Below the pieces are notes generated by a model, which searched no databases, was not told where the DNA came from, and worked only from the letters and a program-made list of their open reading frames with translations. From positions 1 to 64,000 of the forward strand of contig CAWHOA010000025.1 in NCBI GenBank assembly GCA_963830885.1: 64,000 nucleotides of DNA, given 5' to 3'. The stretch comes from JAIBJN01 sp963830885. GTDB lineage: Bacteria > Actinomycetota > Thermoleophilia > Gaiellales > Gaiellaceae. Position numbers and translations under genes: made by a program. Shown here one piece after another: positions 33,579 to 42,173 of the stretch (the stretch's first letter is position 1; the number at the start of each line of letters is the position of its first letter).

Positions 33579-33755
33579 ATGAGCACGCTCCACGACGACG
33601 ACATCCGCACCATCGGCGAAACCGGGCGCCTCGATCCGCAGGCCGACGCAGACGGGGACGACACGGACTCGACCGACGGCGACGCGACCGACACGGACGC
33701 CGACGACGCCGACACGGACGCGACCGACGCCGACGCCGACGACAGCGATTCGTAG
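33579..33755 (+). CDS. Asp-rich low-complexity small protein (58 aa)
   Basis: AGAGGAGGAAGCAG directly precedes the ATG, a strong ribosome site. The product begins MSTLHDDDIRTIGETGRLDP and then becomes a repeat of Asp with Ala, Thr, Gly and Ser (about 22 Asp in the last 36 residues), ending DSDS. It is extremely acidic. It might bind divalent cations or basic partners; no function is known. The TAG stop lies at the left end of the giant-hairpin repeat. Confidence 0.65.
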   Translation: MSTLHDDDIRTIGETGRLDPQADADGDDTDSTDGDATDTDADDADTDATDADADDSDS

Positions 33756-33921
33756 AACCCGGTTCGGGATGACGCCTCGTCGCCGGGGTGTGCTGGGCGA
33801 GTGCGAGGCAAGGACGCAGCTGGCGCGTTCGTAGCCGGAGGCTACGGGCGCAACCGAGGACGCAGAATCGCGCCGGCCAGCGCGGCCCTGCGACACAGGG
33901 CTTCGTCTTGAACCGGGTTCT
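33754..33921. repeat. Giant-hairpin intergenic element, copy 2
   Basis: The ends AGAACCCGGTTC (33754-33765) and GAACCGGGTTCT (33910-33921) are perfectly complementary. Inside, the two halves are imperfect reverse complements over about 80 bases, meeting at the loop CGTAGCCGGAGGCTACG. GGACGCAG occurs on each side of the loop. It is closest to copy 1 in sequence and overlaps the start of the JmjC-type gene. Confidence 0.8.
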
Positions 33922-35095
33922 GAGCAGACGAGCGGCGGAAGCCGCGCTCGGGCGCTGCCTCGACCCCGTCTCCGCGGACACGTTCTTCGCCGACCATTGG
34001 GAGCAGCGGCCGCTCGTCGTGCCGCGGGACGAGCCGGGCCGCTTCGACGACCTCCTCTCCGAGGCCGACGTCGAGCGGCTGGTCTGCTCCACGGCGATCC
34101 GCTATCCCGCTTTCCGGCTGGTGCGCGAGGGTGGGCAGCTCGACGTCGGCTCCTACACCGCCGACATCCCCTGGCGGCCCGCCTTCACGAAGGCGGTGGA
34201 CGTCCCCAGCGTCCTCGCCGAGTGGGAGGCGGGCGCCACGATCGTCCTCCAGGCGCTGCACGTGAACTGGCTGGCGCTGGCGGTCTTCTGCCGGCAGCTC
34301 GAGGATGCCCTCGGTCTCGGCGTTCAGGCCAACTCCTACTACACGCCACGTGGCTCGCAGGGCTTCGCCGTGCACCACGACACCCACGACGTGCTCGTCC
34401 TCCAGGTGGCCGGCGAGAAGCGCTGGCTCCTCTACGACCCGCTGCTCGAGCTCCCGCTGAAGCACCAGCGCTACTCGAAGGCGCTCGGGGAGCACGGCGA
34501 GCCTTCCGACGACCTCGTCCTGCGGGCCGGCGACACGCTCTACCTGCCGCGCGGCTGGCTCCACCAGGCCGAGACGTCCGACACCGACTCCCTCCACCTG
34601 ACCATCGGGGTCAACGCCTACACGTGGCTCGACGCGGCGCGGGCGGCGCTCGGCCCCCTCGAGGAGGAGGCCGCTTTCCGGCGTGGCGTCTATCCCGACC
34701 GGTTCGTGGCGGCCGAGCTCGCGGAGCAGCTACGCGCCCAGCTCGATCCCGAGGAGGTCGCCCGGCGCCGACGCCGCCGATTCCTCGACACCCGGCGGCC
34801 GATCCGGGAGGACGGGCTCTCGCAGCTCCGCGCTCTCGAACGGCTCGATATCGCGACGCCGGTCGAGCGGCGGAGCACGGTGATCGCCGACCTCGAGGAC
34901 GACGACGCGGAGGTCGCGCTCGTCTTCGAGGGCAAGGAGCTGCGCTTCCCCGCGCACGCCCGCGCCGAGGTGGTCGCGTGCTTCGAGGCGGACGAGCCGT
35001 TCTCGCCCTCGGAGCTTCCCGGCGACCTCGACGATGCGGGCCGACTGGTGCTCGTCCGCCGGCTCGTCCGCGAGGGCTTCCTGCGCCTCAGCTAG
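33908..35095 (+). CDS. JmjC-type cupin (ribosomal-oxygenase-like) dioxygenase
   Basis: About 395 residues from a TTG within the right arm of repeat copy 2. The N-terminal part (DTFFADHWEQRPLVVPRDEPGRFDDLLSEADVERLV) and the Fe(II) site HHDTHD plus the distal His in LPRGWLHQAETSD match the YcfD/ROX 2-oxoglutarate oxygenases that hydroxylate ribosomal proteins. A winged-helix-like end follows. The substrate here is unproved. A short CTAGGAGGG hairpin supplies its TAG stop. Confidence 0.82.
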   Translation: MNRVLSRRAAEAALGRCLDPVSADTFFADHWEQRPLVVPRDEPGRFDDLLSEADVERLVCSTAIRYPAFRLVREGGQLDVGSYTADIPWRPAFTKAVDVPSVLAEWEAGATIVLQALHVNWLALAVFCRQLEDALGLGVQANSYYTPRGSQGFAVHHDTHDVLVLQVAGEKRWLLYDPLLELPLKHQRYSKALGEHGEPSDDLVLRAGDTLYLPRGWLHQAETSDTDSLHLTIGVNAYTWLDAARAALGPLEEEAAFRRGVYPDRFVAAELAEQLRAQLDPEEVARRRRRRFLDTRRPIREDGLSQLRALERLDIATPVERRSTVIADLEDDDAEVALVFEGKELRFPAHARAEVVACFEADEPFSPSELPGDLDDAGRLVLVRRLVREGFLRLS

Positions 35096-35152
35096 GAGGG
35101 CTTGGCGGAACGTCGCTCGGCCACACTGGCTGCGTTTCGCCAAACCCTCCTA
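35092..35152. terminator. Short CTAGGAGGG-type inverted-repeat terminator
   Basis: CTAGGAGGGCTTGGCGGAACG at the left and CGTTTCGCCAAACCCTCCTA at the right enclose about 20 bases. It gives TAG stop codons to both convergent genes (35093-35095 plus, 35150-35152 minus). Confidence 0.8.
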
Positions 35153-36085
35153 AATGCGCCGCACGGCCGTCGCGCGGAAGTGGCGCGGGCGGCTGGGTGC
35201 GGCCGCGCCGCACGTGAGGAAGACCGGCTCCTCCGCGAGCTGGGCGGCGACGTCGACCTCGAAGACGGCCTTCTCCGGCCCGCGGAAGCGGACGCGCCAG
35301 GCGTCCTCGCCCTCCGAGCGGCAGCGAACGAGCTCCAGGTCGCCGATCCCGAGCAACCCCTCGGACTCGCGGATCGCCTGCTCCGCGGCCTGGACCTGGA
35401 AGCTGTACGCGGCGCGGCCGCGGTAGCGCTCGAGCTCGACCCGTCCCTGCTCGTGGGCAGCCAGCAGGCCGCCGGCGTCCTCCGGCTCGACCCGGCCGTA
35501 GTAGAGCGCCTGCGGGAAGACGACGACGTTCCCCGCAAAGCGATCGCCGCCGACGTGGGTCGACTGCCAGACGCGGCCCGACTCCGTCTCGCGCCGCAGC
35601 GCGTCGTAGACCGGGCGCCCGTTCTTGGCGCAGCAGCGGTCGCGCTTGCCGTGCGTGCAGACGACGAGGAGTGGCTCCTCGACAGGGACCCCCGCCGGCT
35701 GCCCGGCCGCAAGGGCGACGGCGAAGTCGAAGCCCAGCAGGTCTTCCAGGTGGTCGACCTCGAGCTCGTAGAGGCGCTCCTGCCCGACCTTCGACGACCC
35801 GAAGTAGACGCGGCGGCGGCCGTACGACCGGTGCTCGGGCTTCTTCAGGAACAGGAGGCGCGAGGGCGCGAGCGCGTGAAGCTGCTCGCGCAGGTACGTC
35901 TTCAGCCCGTCCGAAAGGAGGCTGCCGCCGAGCACGTCGCGGTCCCACATGCCGCGGTACTCGAGCAGGATCCAGTTGTCGATCCGGCTGGCCGTCGCCG
36001 CGAGCGGCTCGGCGCTCGCGCTCGACACTGCCGCGCAGAAGGCGCGGCTGCCGACGCTCGGCCCGGGCTGGACGCTCACCGCCAC
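35150..36085 (-). CDS. Sucrase/ferredoxin-like (thioredoxin-fold 2Fe-2S) protein
   Basis: About 311 residues from a GTG at 36085. The conserved central block VVCTHGKRDRCCAKNGRPVYDAL followed by VWQSTHVGGDRFAGNVVVFPQALYYGR marks the sucrase/ferredoxin-like family, whose Cys-x8-Cys and His-x3-His pattern is proposed to bind a 2Fe-2S cluster. Physiological role unknown. A TACGCT box six bases upstream of the GTG suggests a leaderless transcript. Confidence 0.82.
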   Translation of the reverse strand: MAVSVQPGPSVGSRAFCAAVSSASAEPLAATASRIDNWILLEYRGMWDRDVLGGSLLSDGLKTYLREQLHALAPSRLLFLKKPEHRSYGRRRVYFGSSKVGQERLYELEVDHLEDLLGFDFAVALAAGQPAGVPVEEPLLVVCTHGKRDRCCAKNGRPVYDALRRETESGRVWQSTHVGGDRFAGNVVVFPQALYYGRVEPEDAGGLLAAHEQGRVELERYRGRAAYSFQVQAAEQAIRESEGLLGIGDLELVRCRSEGEDAWRVRFRGPEKAVFEVDVAAQLAEEPVFLTCGAAAPSRPRHFRATAVRRI

Positions 36086-36091
36086 GAACCT

Positions 36092-36097
36092 AGCGTA
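36092..36097 (-). promoter_or_regulatory. -10 element TACGCT, likely leaderless mRNA
   Basis: On the minus strand TACGCT is followed by AGGTTC (six bases) and the GTG at 36085. Confidence 0.4.
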
Positions 36098-36099
36098 GC

Positions 36100-36117
36100 G
36101 GAGATGTAAGGCCAGCC

Positions 36118-36127
<10 letters not shown>
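36100..36127 (-). terminator. Hairpin terminator overlapping the biotin carboxylase stop
   Basis: GGAGATGTAAGG (36100-36111) pairs perfectly with CCTTACATCTCC (36116-36127) around a four-base loop. The TAA stop (36118-36120, minus strand) is inside the stem. Confidence 0.8.
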
Positions 36128-37887
<1,760 letters not shown>

Positions 37888-37894
37888 GTCGGCG

Positions 37895-37900
37895 TATTCT
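37895..37900 (+). promoter_or_regulatory. -10 element TATTCT, likely leaderless pgsA mRNA
   Basis: TATTCT, six bases (GCCCTC), then ATG at 37907. Confidence 0.5.
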
Positions 37901-37906
37901 GCCCTC

Positions 37907-38446
37907 ATGACCTTCGCCGACCAGCTGACGGTGGCCCGAGCGGCGGCCGTCCCGGTCGTTGTCGTCCTCTTCGCCTGGAACTTCCCGAACCACGACTACT
38001 GGGCGACGGCGGTGTTCGCGGTCGCCATGGCGACGGACTGGGTGGACGGCTGGTGGGCCCGGCGGAACGACCGCACGTCCGATCTCGGCAAGATCCTCGA
38101 CCCGGTCGCCGACAAGCTCCTGGTCATGGCGGCGCTGATCATGCTGGTCGGCGACGTCCTCCCCGCGTGGATGGTCGCCGCCGTGATCGCGCGCGAGTTC
38201 CTCGTCACCGGGCTCCGTCTCGCCGCCCTGGAGCGCGGCGTGGTCATCCCCGCCCGCGACCTCGGCAAGCTCAAGACCTGGGCCCAGGCGGTGGCGGCCG
38301 GGCTGGGAGGACTGGCCGCGGGCGGCGCGATCGACGACTCCGTGGCCTGGTGGGCCATGCTCGTCGCGGTCGTGCTCACATGGGTCTCCGGTCTCGATTA
38401 CGCTCGCAGCGCACCCCGACTTCTTCGTGGCCAGCAGCCTGCGTAG
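37907..38446 (+). CDS. pgsA: CDP-alcohol phosphatidyltransferase, phosphatidylglycerophosphate synthase type
   Basis: A 179-residue integral membrane enzyme with the family motif DG-x2-AR-x8-G-x3-D-x3-D (DGWWARRNDRTSDLGKILDP) after the first helices and several further transmembrane segments. Residue pattern and size fit PgsA, which joins CDP-diacylglycerol and glycerol-3-phosphate; a related alcohol substrate cannot be excluded. It overlaps the following acetyltransferase by 20 bases. Confidence 0.9.
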   Translation: MTFADQLTVARAAAVPVVVVLFAWNFPNHDYWATAVFAVAMATDWVDGWWARRNDRTSDLGKILDPVADKLLVMAALIMLVGDVLPAWMVAAVIAREFLVTGLRLAALERGVVIPARDLGKLKTWAQAVAAGLGGLAAGGAIDDSVAWWAMLVAVVLTWVSGLDYARSAPRLLRGQQPA

Positions 38447-39311
38447 CTTCCGCCGGGAGGACGTCCCGGCTGTCCTCGACCTCTCCCGCCGTGCCTTCGG
38501 CCGCCCGGAGGAACAGGTCGGCAACCCCCTGTGGGCCTCGCTCGACGAGCTCGAGAGCGAGCTTTCCGACTGGGACGAGCCTCCCGAGACGACGCTGCTC
38601 GTCGACGTCGAGGAAGACAAGGTCGTGGGCTTCGGCGGCGTGGAGGTGGCAAGGTCCTTCCCCCACGCCGACCTCTTCGGCCCGCTGATCGCGCCCGGGT
38701 ACCGCGGCCAGAGGCTCGGCAGCGAGCTCCTGGACGCCTCGGTCGCGATCGCGGTCGAGCACGGGCGGCGCTCCGTGGTCGCCTCGGTCGGGCCCCGGAA
38801 CATTTCCGGCCGCATCCTGCTCGAGCACCAGGGCTTCCACCCGCGCGGCGCGGCCAAGGCCGTGTTCCGGCTCGCCCCCGAGGAGCACCGAGCCGTCGTG
38901 GAGGGGCCCGAAGGGGTCGAGGTGCGGCGCGGCGGCGCCGACGACCTCGAGCCCGCCCTGAGCCTCTACCACGCCACCTTCCCGGAGGGGGTCTTCCCGG
39001 ACGACTCGTGGCGCGAGGGCCTGGCGAAGGGCTCCGTCTACCTCGCCGAGCGGAGCGGCACGCCGCTCGCCTTCCTCAACCTCGATACCAACGACCGTTG
39101 GGCCTACCAGATCGGCGTGATCGCCCAGGAGCGCTCGCGCGGGGTCGGGCGCTTCCTCCTCTCGCGGGTGCTTCAGGACTACTGGACGGAGCACCCCGGC
39201 GAGGTCGTCGGCATGTCGGTCGAGGCTGACAACACGCCGGCCCTCCGCCTGCTTCGCCGCCAGGGCTTCGCGCCCTGGCTCGTGCTCCAGTCGTACGAGC
39301 TCTGGCTCTAG
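38427..39311 (+). CDS. Two-domain GNAT acetyltransferase
   Basis: 294 residues with two GNAT modules. The first has the acetyl-CoA loop LIAPGYRGQRLGSELLDASV and the second VIAQERSRGVGRFLLSRVL followed by VEADNTPALRLLRRQGF. Tandem GNAT proteins include mycothiol synthase, but the signature residues for that are not convincing, so the substrate stays open. The TAG stop is in the left arm of repeat copy 3. Confidence 0.82.
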   Translation: MASSLRSFRREDVPAVLDLSRRAFGRPEEQVGNPLWASLDELESELSDWDEPPETTLLVDVEEDKVVGFGGVEVARSFPHADLFGPLIAPGYRGQRLGSELLDASVAIAVEHGRRSVVASVGPRNISGRILLEHQGFHPRGAAKAVFRLAPEEHRAVVEGPEGVEVRRGGADDLEPALSLYHATFPEGVFPDDSWREGLAKGSVYLAERSGTPLAFLNLDTNDRWAYQIGVIAQERSRGVGRFLLSRVLQDYWTEHPGEVVGMSVEADNTPALRLLRRQGFAPWLVLQSYELWL

Positions 39312-39477
39312 GAGGGCTTGGTGGAATACCGCTCGTCGCCGGGGTGCGATGGTCGTTCCGAAACAAGGACGCAGGGCGCGCTCGTAGCCGGAGGCTACGG
39401 GCGCGTCTGAGGACGCAGTCTTCGGGGCGAGCAGCGCGGCCCGGCGGCACAGACTGTATTTCGCCAAACCCTCCTAG
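39308..39477. repeat. Giant-hairpin intergenic element, copy 3
   Basis: 170 bp bounded by CTAGGAGGGCTTGG (39308-39321) and CCAAACCCTCCTAG (39464-39477). The two halves are imperfect reverse complements along their length, meeting at CGTAGCCGGAGGCTACG. It is nearly identical (about 90% by eye) to copy 4 at 58212-58381, which has the same length. Confidence 0.88.
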
Positions 39478-39539
39478 GCCGTCGCTGCCCCGCGGAGCTT
39501 GATCCGCCGTGGCCTGGTTGACGATCGGCTCGGAGTGGT

Positions 39540-39553
39540 CGAACATATGTTCG
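39540..39553 (+). promoter_or_regulatory. LexA (SOS) box overlapping the dinB start
   Basis: CGAACATATGTTCG is a perfect palindrome and exactly matches the Gram-positive/actinobacterial SOS box CGAAC-N4-GTTCG. A TTGACG hexamer at 39518-39523 could be the -35. LexA bound here would block both promoter and start codon. Confidence 0.88.
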
Positions 39554-40737
39554 TGGGCGGAGAGGCCACCATCCTCCACGCCGACCTGGACGCGTTCTTC
39601 GCCTCGGTCGAGCAGCGGGACGACCCGCGCCTGCGCGGCCGGCCGGTCATCGTCGGCGGGGGCGTCGTGCTCGCCGCGAGCTACGAGGCCAAAGCGCGCG
39701 GTGTGCGCACGGCGATGGGCGGCCGGCGGGCGCGCCGGCTCTGCCCGGACGCGGTCGTCGTGCCGCCGCGGATGGAGGCGTACTCGGAGGCGAGCAAGGC
39801 CGTGTTTCGCGTCTTCGAGGACACGACGCCGCTCGTCGAGGGGCTCTCGATCGACGAGGCGTTCCTCGACACCCGCGGGATGGAGAGGCTCGCGGGCAGC
39901 CCGTTCGAGATCGCTGCCAGGCTGCGCCGCGACGTCCGGGAGCGCGTCGGCCTGCCGATCACGGTCGGAGTGGCGCGAACGAAGTTCCTCGCCAAGGTCG
40001 CGAGCGCCGTGGCGAAGCCCGACGGGCTCCTCGTCGTACCGCCGGACCGGGAGCTCGCGTTCCTCCACCCGCTTCCGGTCGAGCGACTCTGGGGCGTCGG
40101 TCCGGTCACGGCCGGGCGGCTCCACCGGATCGGGATCACGACGGTCGCCCAGGTTGCGGGGTTCCCGGAGACCGCCCTCACGACGATCGTCGGCCGGGCT
40201 GCGGGCCGCCACCTGCACGCGCTCGCCCACAATCGCGATCCGCGGCCCGTGGAGCGGCGCCGCCGCAGGCGCTCGATCGGCTCCCAGCGGGCCGGACGTG
40301 CGAGTTCGGCCGCGGAGGTCGACGCGGTCCTCGTCGGGCTCGTCGACCGGGTGACACGGCGGATGCGGAAGGCCGGCCGCGTCGGGAGGACGGTCGTCCT
40401 GCGCCTGCGCTTCGACGACTTCACGCGCGCGACCCGCTCGTTGACGATGCCGCGGCCCACTGCCGAGTCGCAGACGATCCTCGCGACGCTGCGAGAGCTA
40501 GTCGCGGCCGCGACGCCGGAGATCCGTCGCCGAGGCCTGACGCTCGTCGGCTTCTCGGTCACGAACCTCGACGACGAGCGCACGCTCCAGCTCGAGTTGC
40601 CGTTCTGGGAGCCGGGCTGGACGGCCCTCGATGCCGCCCTCGACGAGGTGCGCGCCCGCTACGGCGCCGACGCGATCAAGCGCGGCGTCCTCCTCGGCCG
40701 AAACACGGGAATCACGATGCCGCTGCTGCCCGACTAG
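39547..40737 (+). CDS. dinB: DNA polymerase IV (Y-family)
   Basis: An error-prone lesion-bypass polymerase of about 396 residues. ILHADLDAFFASVEQRDDP holds the first metal-binding acidic residues, SIDEAFLD the other pair; SYEAKARGVRTAM and the C-terminal little-finger domain follow, ending LGRNTGITMPLLPD without a clear beta-clamp QxxLF motif at the very end (LQLELPFW at about 355 may serve). ATG 39547 lies in the SOS box; GTG 39553 is an alternative. SOS induction is predicted. Confidence 0.93.
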   Translation: MFVGGEATILHADLDAFFASVEQRDDPRLRGRPVIVGGGVVLAASYEAKARGVRTAMGGRRARRLCPDAVVVPPRMEAYSEASKAVFRVFEDTTPLVEGLSIDEAFLDTRGMERLAGSPFEIAARLRRDVRERVGLPITVGVARTKFLAKVASAVAKPDGLLVVPPDRELAFLHPLPVERLWGVGPVTAGRLHRIGITTVAQVAGFPETALTTIVGRAAGRHLHALAHNRDPRPVERRRRRRSIGSQRAGRASSAAEVDAVLVGLVDRVTRRMRKAGRVGRTVVLRLRFDDFTRATRSLTMPRPTAESQTILATLRELVAAATPEIRRRGLTLVGFSVTNLDDERTLQLELPFWEPGWTALDAALDEVRARYGADAIKRGVLLGRNTGITMPLLPD

Positions 40738-40886
40738 TCGTCGGGATCCGGGGCGACGGACTCCTCGACGCCGGCGCGCCACCAGGCACCGCGCGCGTCC
40801 TCCCGCTCGGCGAGCAGGCGGGCGAGGGCCTGCTCGAGGGCCTCGCGCTCCTCGGGGGTCGGCTCGGGCCGCCAGTCCAGGTTCAC
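40734..40886 (-). CDS. Small acidic protein, possibly acyl-CoA carboxylase epsilon-like (50 aa)
   Basis: From a GTG at 40886: NLDWRPEPTPEEREALEQAL, then a helix and AWWRAGVEESVAPDPDD. The PTPEE-A-L-A-L pattern recalls the small epsilon subunits of actinobacterial acyl-CoA carboxylases, but the family has weak conservation and no carboxylase gene is adjacent. The stop codon overlaps that of dinB in a CTAG. Confidence 0.5.
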   Translation of the reverse strand: MNLDWRPEPTPEEREALEQALARLLAEREDARGAWWRAGVEESVAPDPDD

Positions 40887-40933
40887 CTGAGAGAGCCTAA
40901 AGGCGCGCGGGGCCTGCTCCGATAGGGAGCGGG

Positions 40934-41944
40934 ATGAGGCGAGCCGCACTCCTCGCGCTCGTCGCCGCACTCGGGCTCGCCGCACCCGCGACCGCCGAGG
41001 CGGCGTCGTGGGCGCAGCCGCAGATCCGGATCGTCGTCCGCGAGGGCGTGATGGGACCGTCCGTGACCGCATTCAGGCCGCAGGACCCGCTCACCCGGGC
41101 CGCGCTCGCGCGGGCGCTGACCGCGTTCACGGGCGTGGCGCACACCACCGCCCAGCCGGACCGGCGGGTACGGATGCTGGAGCTCGATCGCGCGCTCGTC
41201 CGCGCCGCCGGCCTGCTCGGCTCGGCGCGACACGTGCTCGCCGAGGCGCGAGCGGCCGAGCTCGCCCCGCCTGCCCGCTTCGGCACCGAGGTCGTCGCCC
41301 GGCTCCTCGGCCTTCGCTACAACCACCCGAGCAACCGCGACGGGCTCGAGCTGCTCCCGGGCGACCCCGCCACCCGCGCCGAGGCCGCGTACTCCTTCGC
41401 GAAGCTCCTGGAGCTCAGCCCCTGGACGGCGCCCTCGGCCGAGGCACGCGCCGACGGCTTCGACCTGCCGGAGCTCACCGACTGGCAGCGGCGGGTCCTC
41501 ACCCGCACCGTCTCCTTCGTAGGTTTCCCCTACGTCTGGGGCGGGACGTCGGAGCGGACACAGACGCTCTTCGGCATCACCTCGCGTGGCGGCTTCGACT
41601 GCTCCGGCTTCGCCTGGAGGATCTACCGGCTCGAGTCCTATTCGGGCGCGCCCCAGCTCCGGAACGTGCTGCGCGGGCGCACGGCCTCCGCGATGGCCGG
41701 CGAGGTGCCCGTCTCGGCACGCATCCGGCGGCGGAGCAGCCTTCGGCCCGGCGATCTCGTCTTCTTCTCGGAGCGCGGCACCGAGGCCCGGCCGGGCGAC
41801 GTCTCGCACATGGGCATCTACGCCGGCGGCGGCTGGTTCGTCCACTCGTCCAGCCAAGGGACGACGATGACGACGCTCTCCGGGTGGTACGCGGATCGGT
41901 TCGCCTGGGGCCGGCGGCCGCTCCGTGAAGCCGGCCTGACCTGA
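40934..41944 (+). CDS. Secreted NlpC/P60 peptidoglycan endopeptidase with SLH-like N-terminal region
   Basis: A 336-residue exported protein: signal peptide MRRAALLALVAALGLAAPATAEA with probable cleavage near residue 24, a middle part with two S-layer-homology-like segments (about 30-165), and a C-terminal NlpC/P60 domain. The catalytic cysteine is Cys223 in FDCSGFAWRIY and the histidine is in DVSHMGIYAGG. It should cleave peptide stems in the wall. Confidence 0.88.
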   Translation: MRRAALLALVAALGLAAPATAEAASWAQPQIRIVVREGVMGPSVTAFRPQDPLTRAALARALTAFTGVAHTTAQPDRRVRMLELDRALVRAAGLLGSARHVLAEARAAELAPPARFGTEVVARLLGLRYNHPSNRDGLELLPGDPATRAEAAYSFAKLLELSPWTAPSAEARADGFDLPELTDWQRRVLTRTVSFVGFPYVWGGTSERTQTLFGITSRGGFDCSGFAWRIYRLESYSGAPQLRNVLRGRTASAMAGEVPVSARIRRRSSLRPGDLVFFSERGTEARPGDVSHMGIYAGGGWFVHSSSQGTTMTTLSGWYADRFAWGRRPLREAGLT

Positions 41945-41985
41945 TCGAACCGGCGCCTCTTCAGGGGTGAGCAGTCACTTTCCTC

Positions 41986-42010
41986 GATCCCTCTTACGGG
42001 GGATGTGCGC
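41986..42010 (+). promoter_or_regulatory. Conserved leader block upstream of peptide/GGDEF module 1
   Basis: A 25-base block, GATCCCTC-N3-CGGGG-N3-(G/T)TGCGC, is shared with 44088-44112 upstream of the second module (18 of 25 bases identical, same length). It lies 86 bases before the peptide start. Promoter, operator or RNA element not resolved. It is unlike the GEMM cyclic-di-GMP riboswitch. Confidence 0.4.
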
Positions 42011-42071
42011 TCTACCGCGCGCCCGGATACTTCTGGACGTCAGGCGTCGGATTATCAACGGGAGAGATCAG

Positions 42072-42164
42072 ATGCTGCATTGGAAGTCAAAGCTGGCGTA
42101 TTTGCTTGTTGCGGCCACCGTCCTCGCGGCGTTCCTCGGCGAGGCCGAGGGCTGGCACTGGTAA
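42072..42164 (+). CDS. W-K membrane peptide, module 1 (30 aa)
   Basis: GGAGAG lies seven bases before the ATG. The peptide is MLHWKSKLAYLLVAATVLAA then FLGEAEGWHW: a short basic end with HWK, one transmembrane helix, and an aromatic tail. It resembles the peptide at 44198 (RWK near the start, GFRWY at the end) and, like it, directly precedes a membrane GGDEF-HD-GYP gene (10 bases away). Confidence 0.6.
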   Translation: MLHWKSKLAYLLVAATVLAAFLGEAEGWHW

Positions 42165-42173
42165 GTCACGTCC

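Noticed and set aside
41945..42071. Cyclic-di-GMP (GEMM) riboswitch before the GGDEF modules
   Set aside because: The conserved GEMM core with its GNRA loop and receptor is absent; only the unrelated 25-base block is shared.
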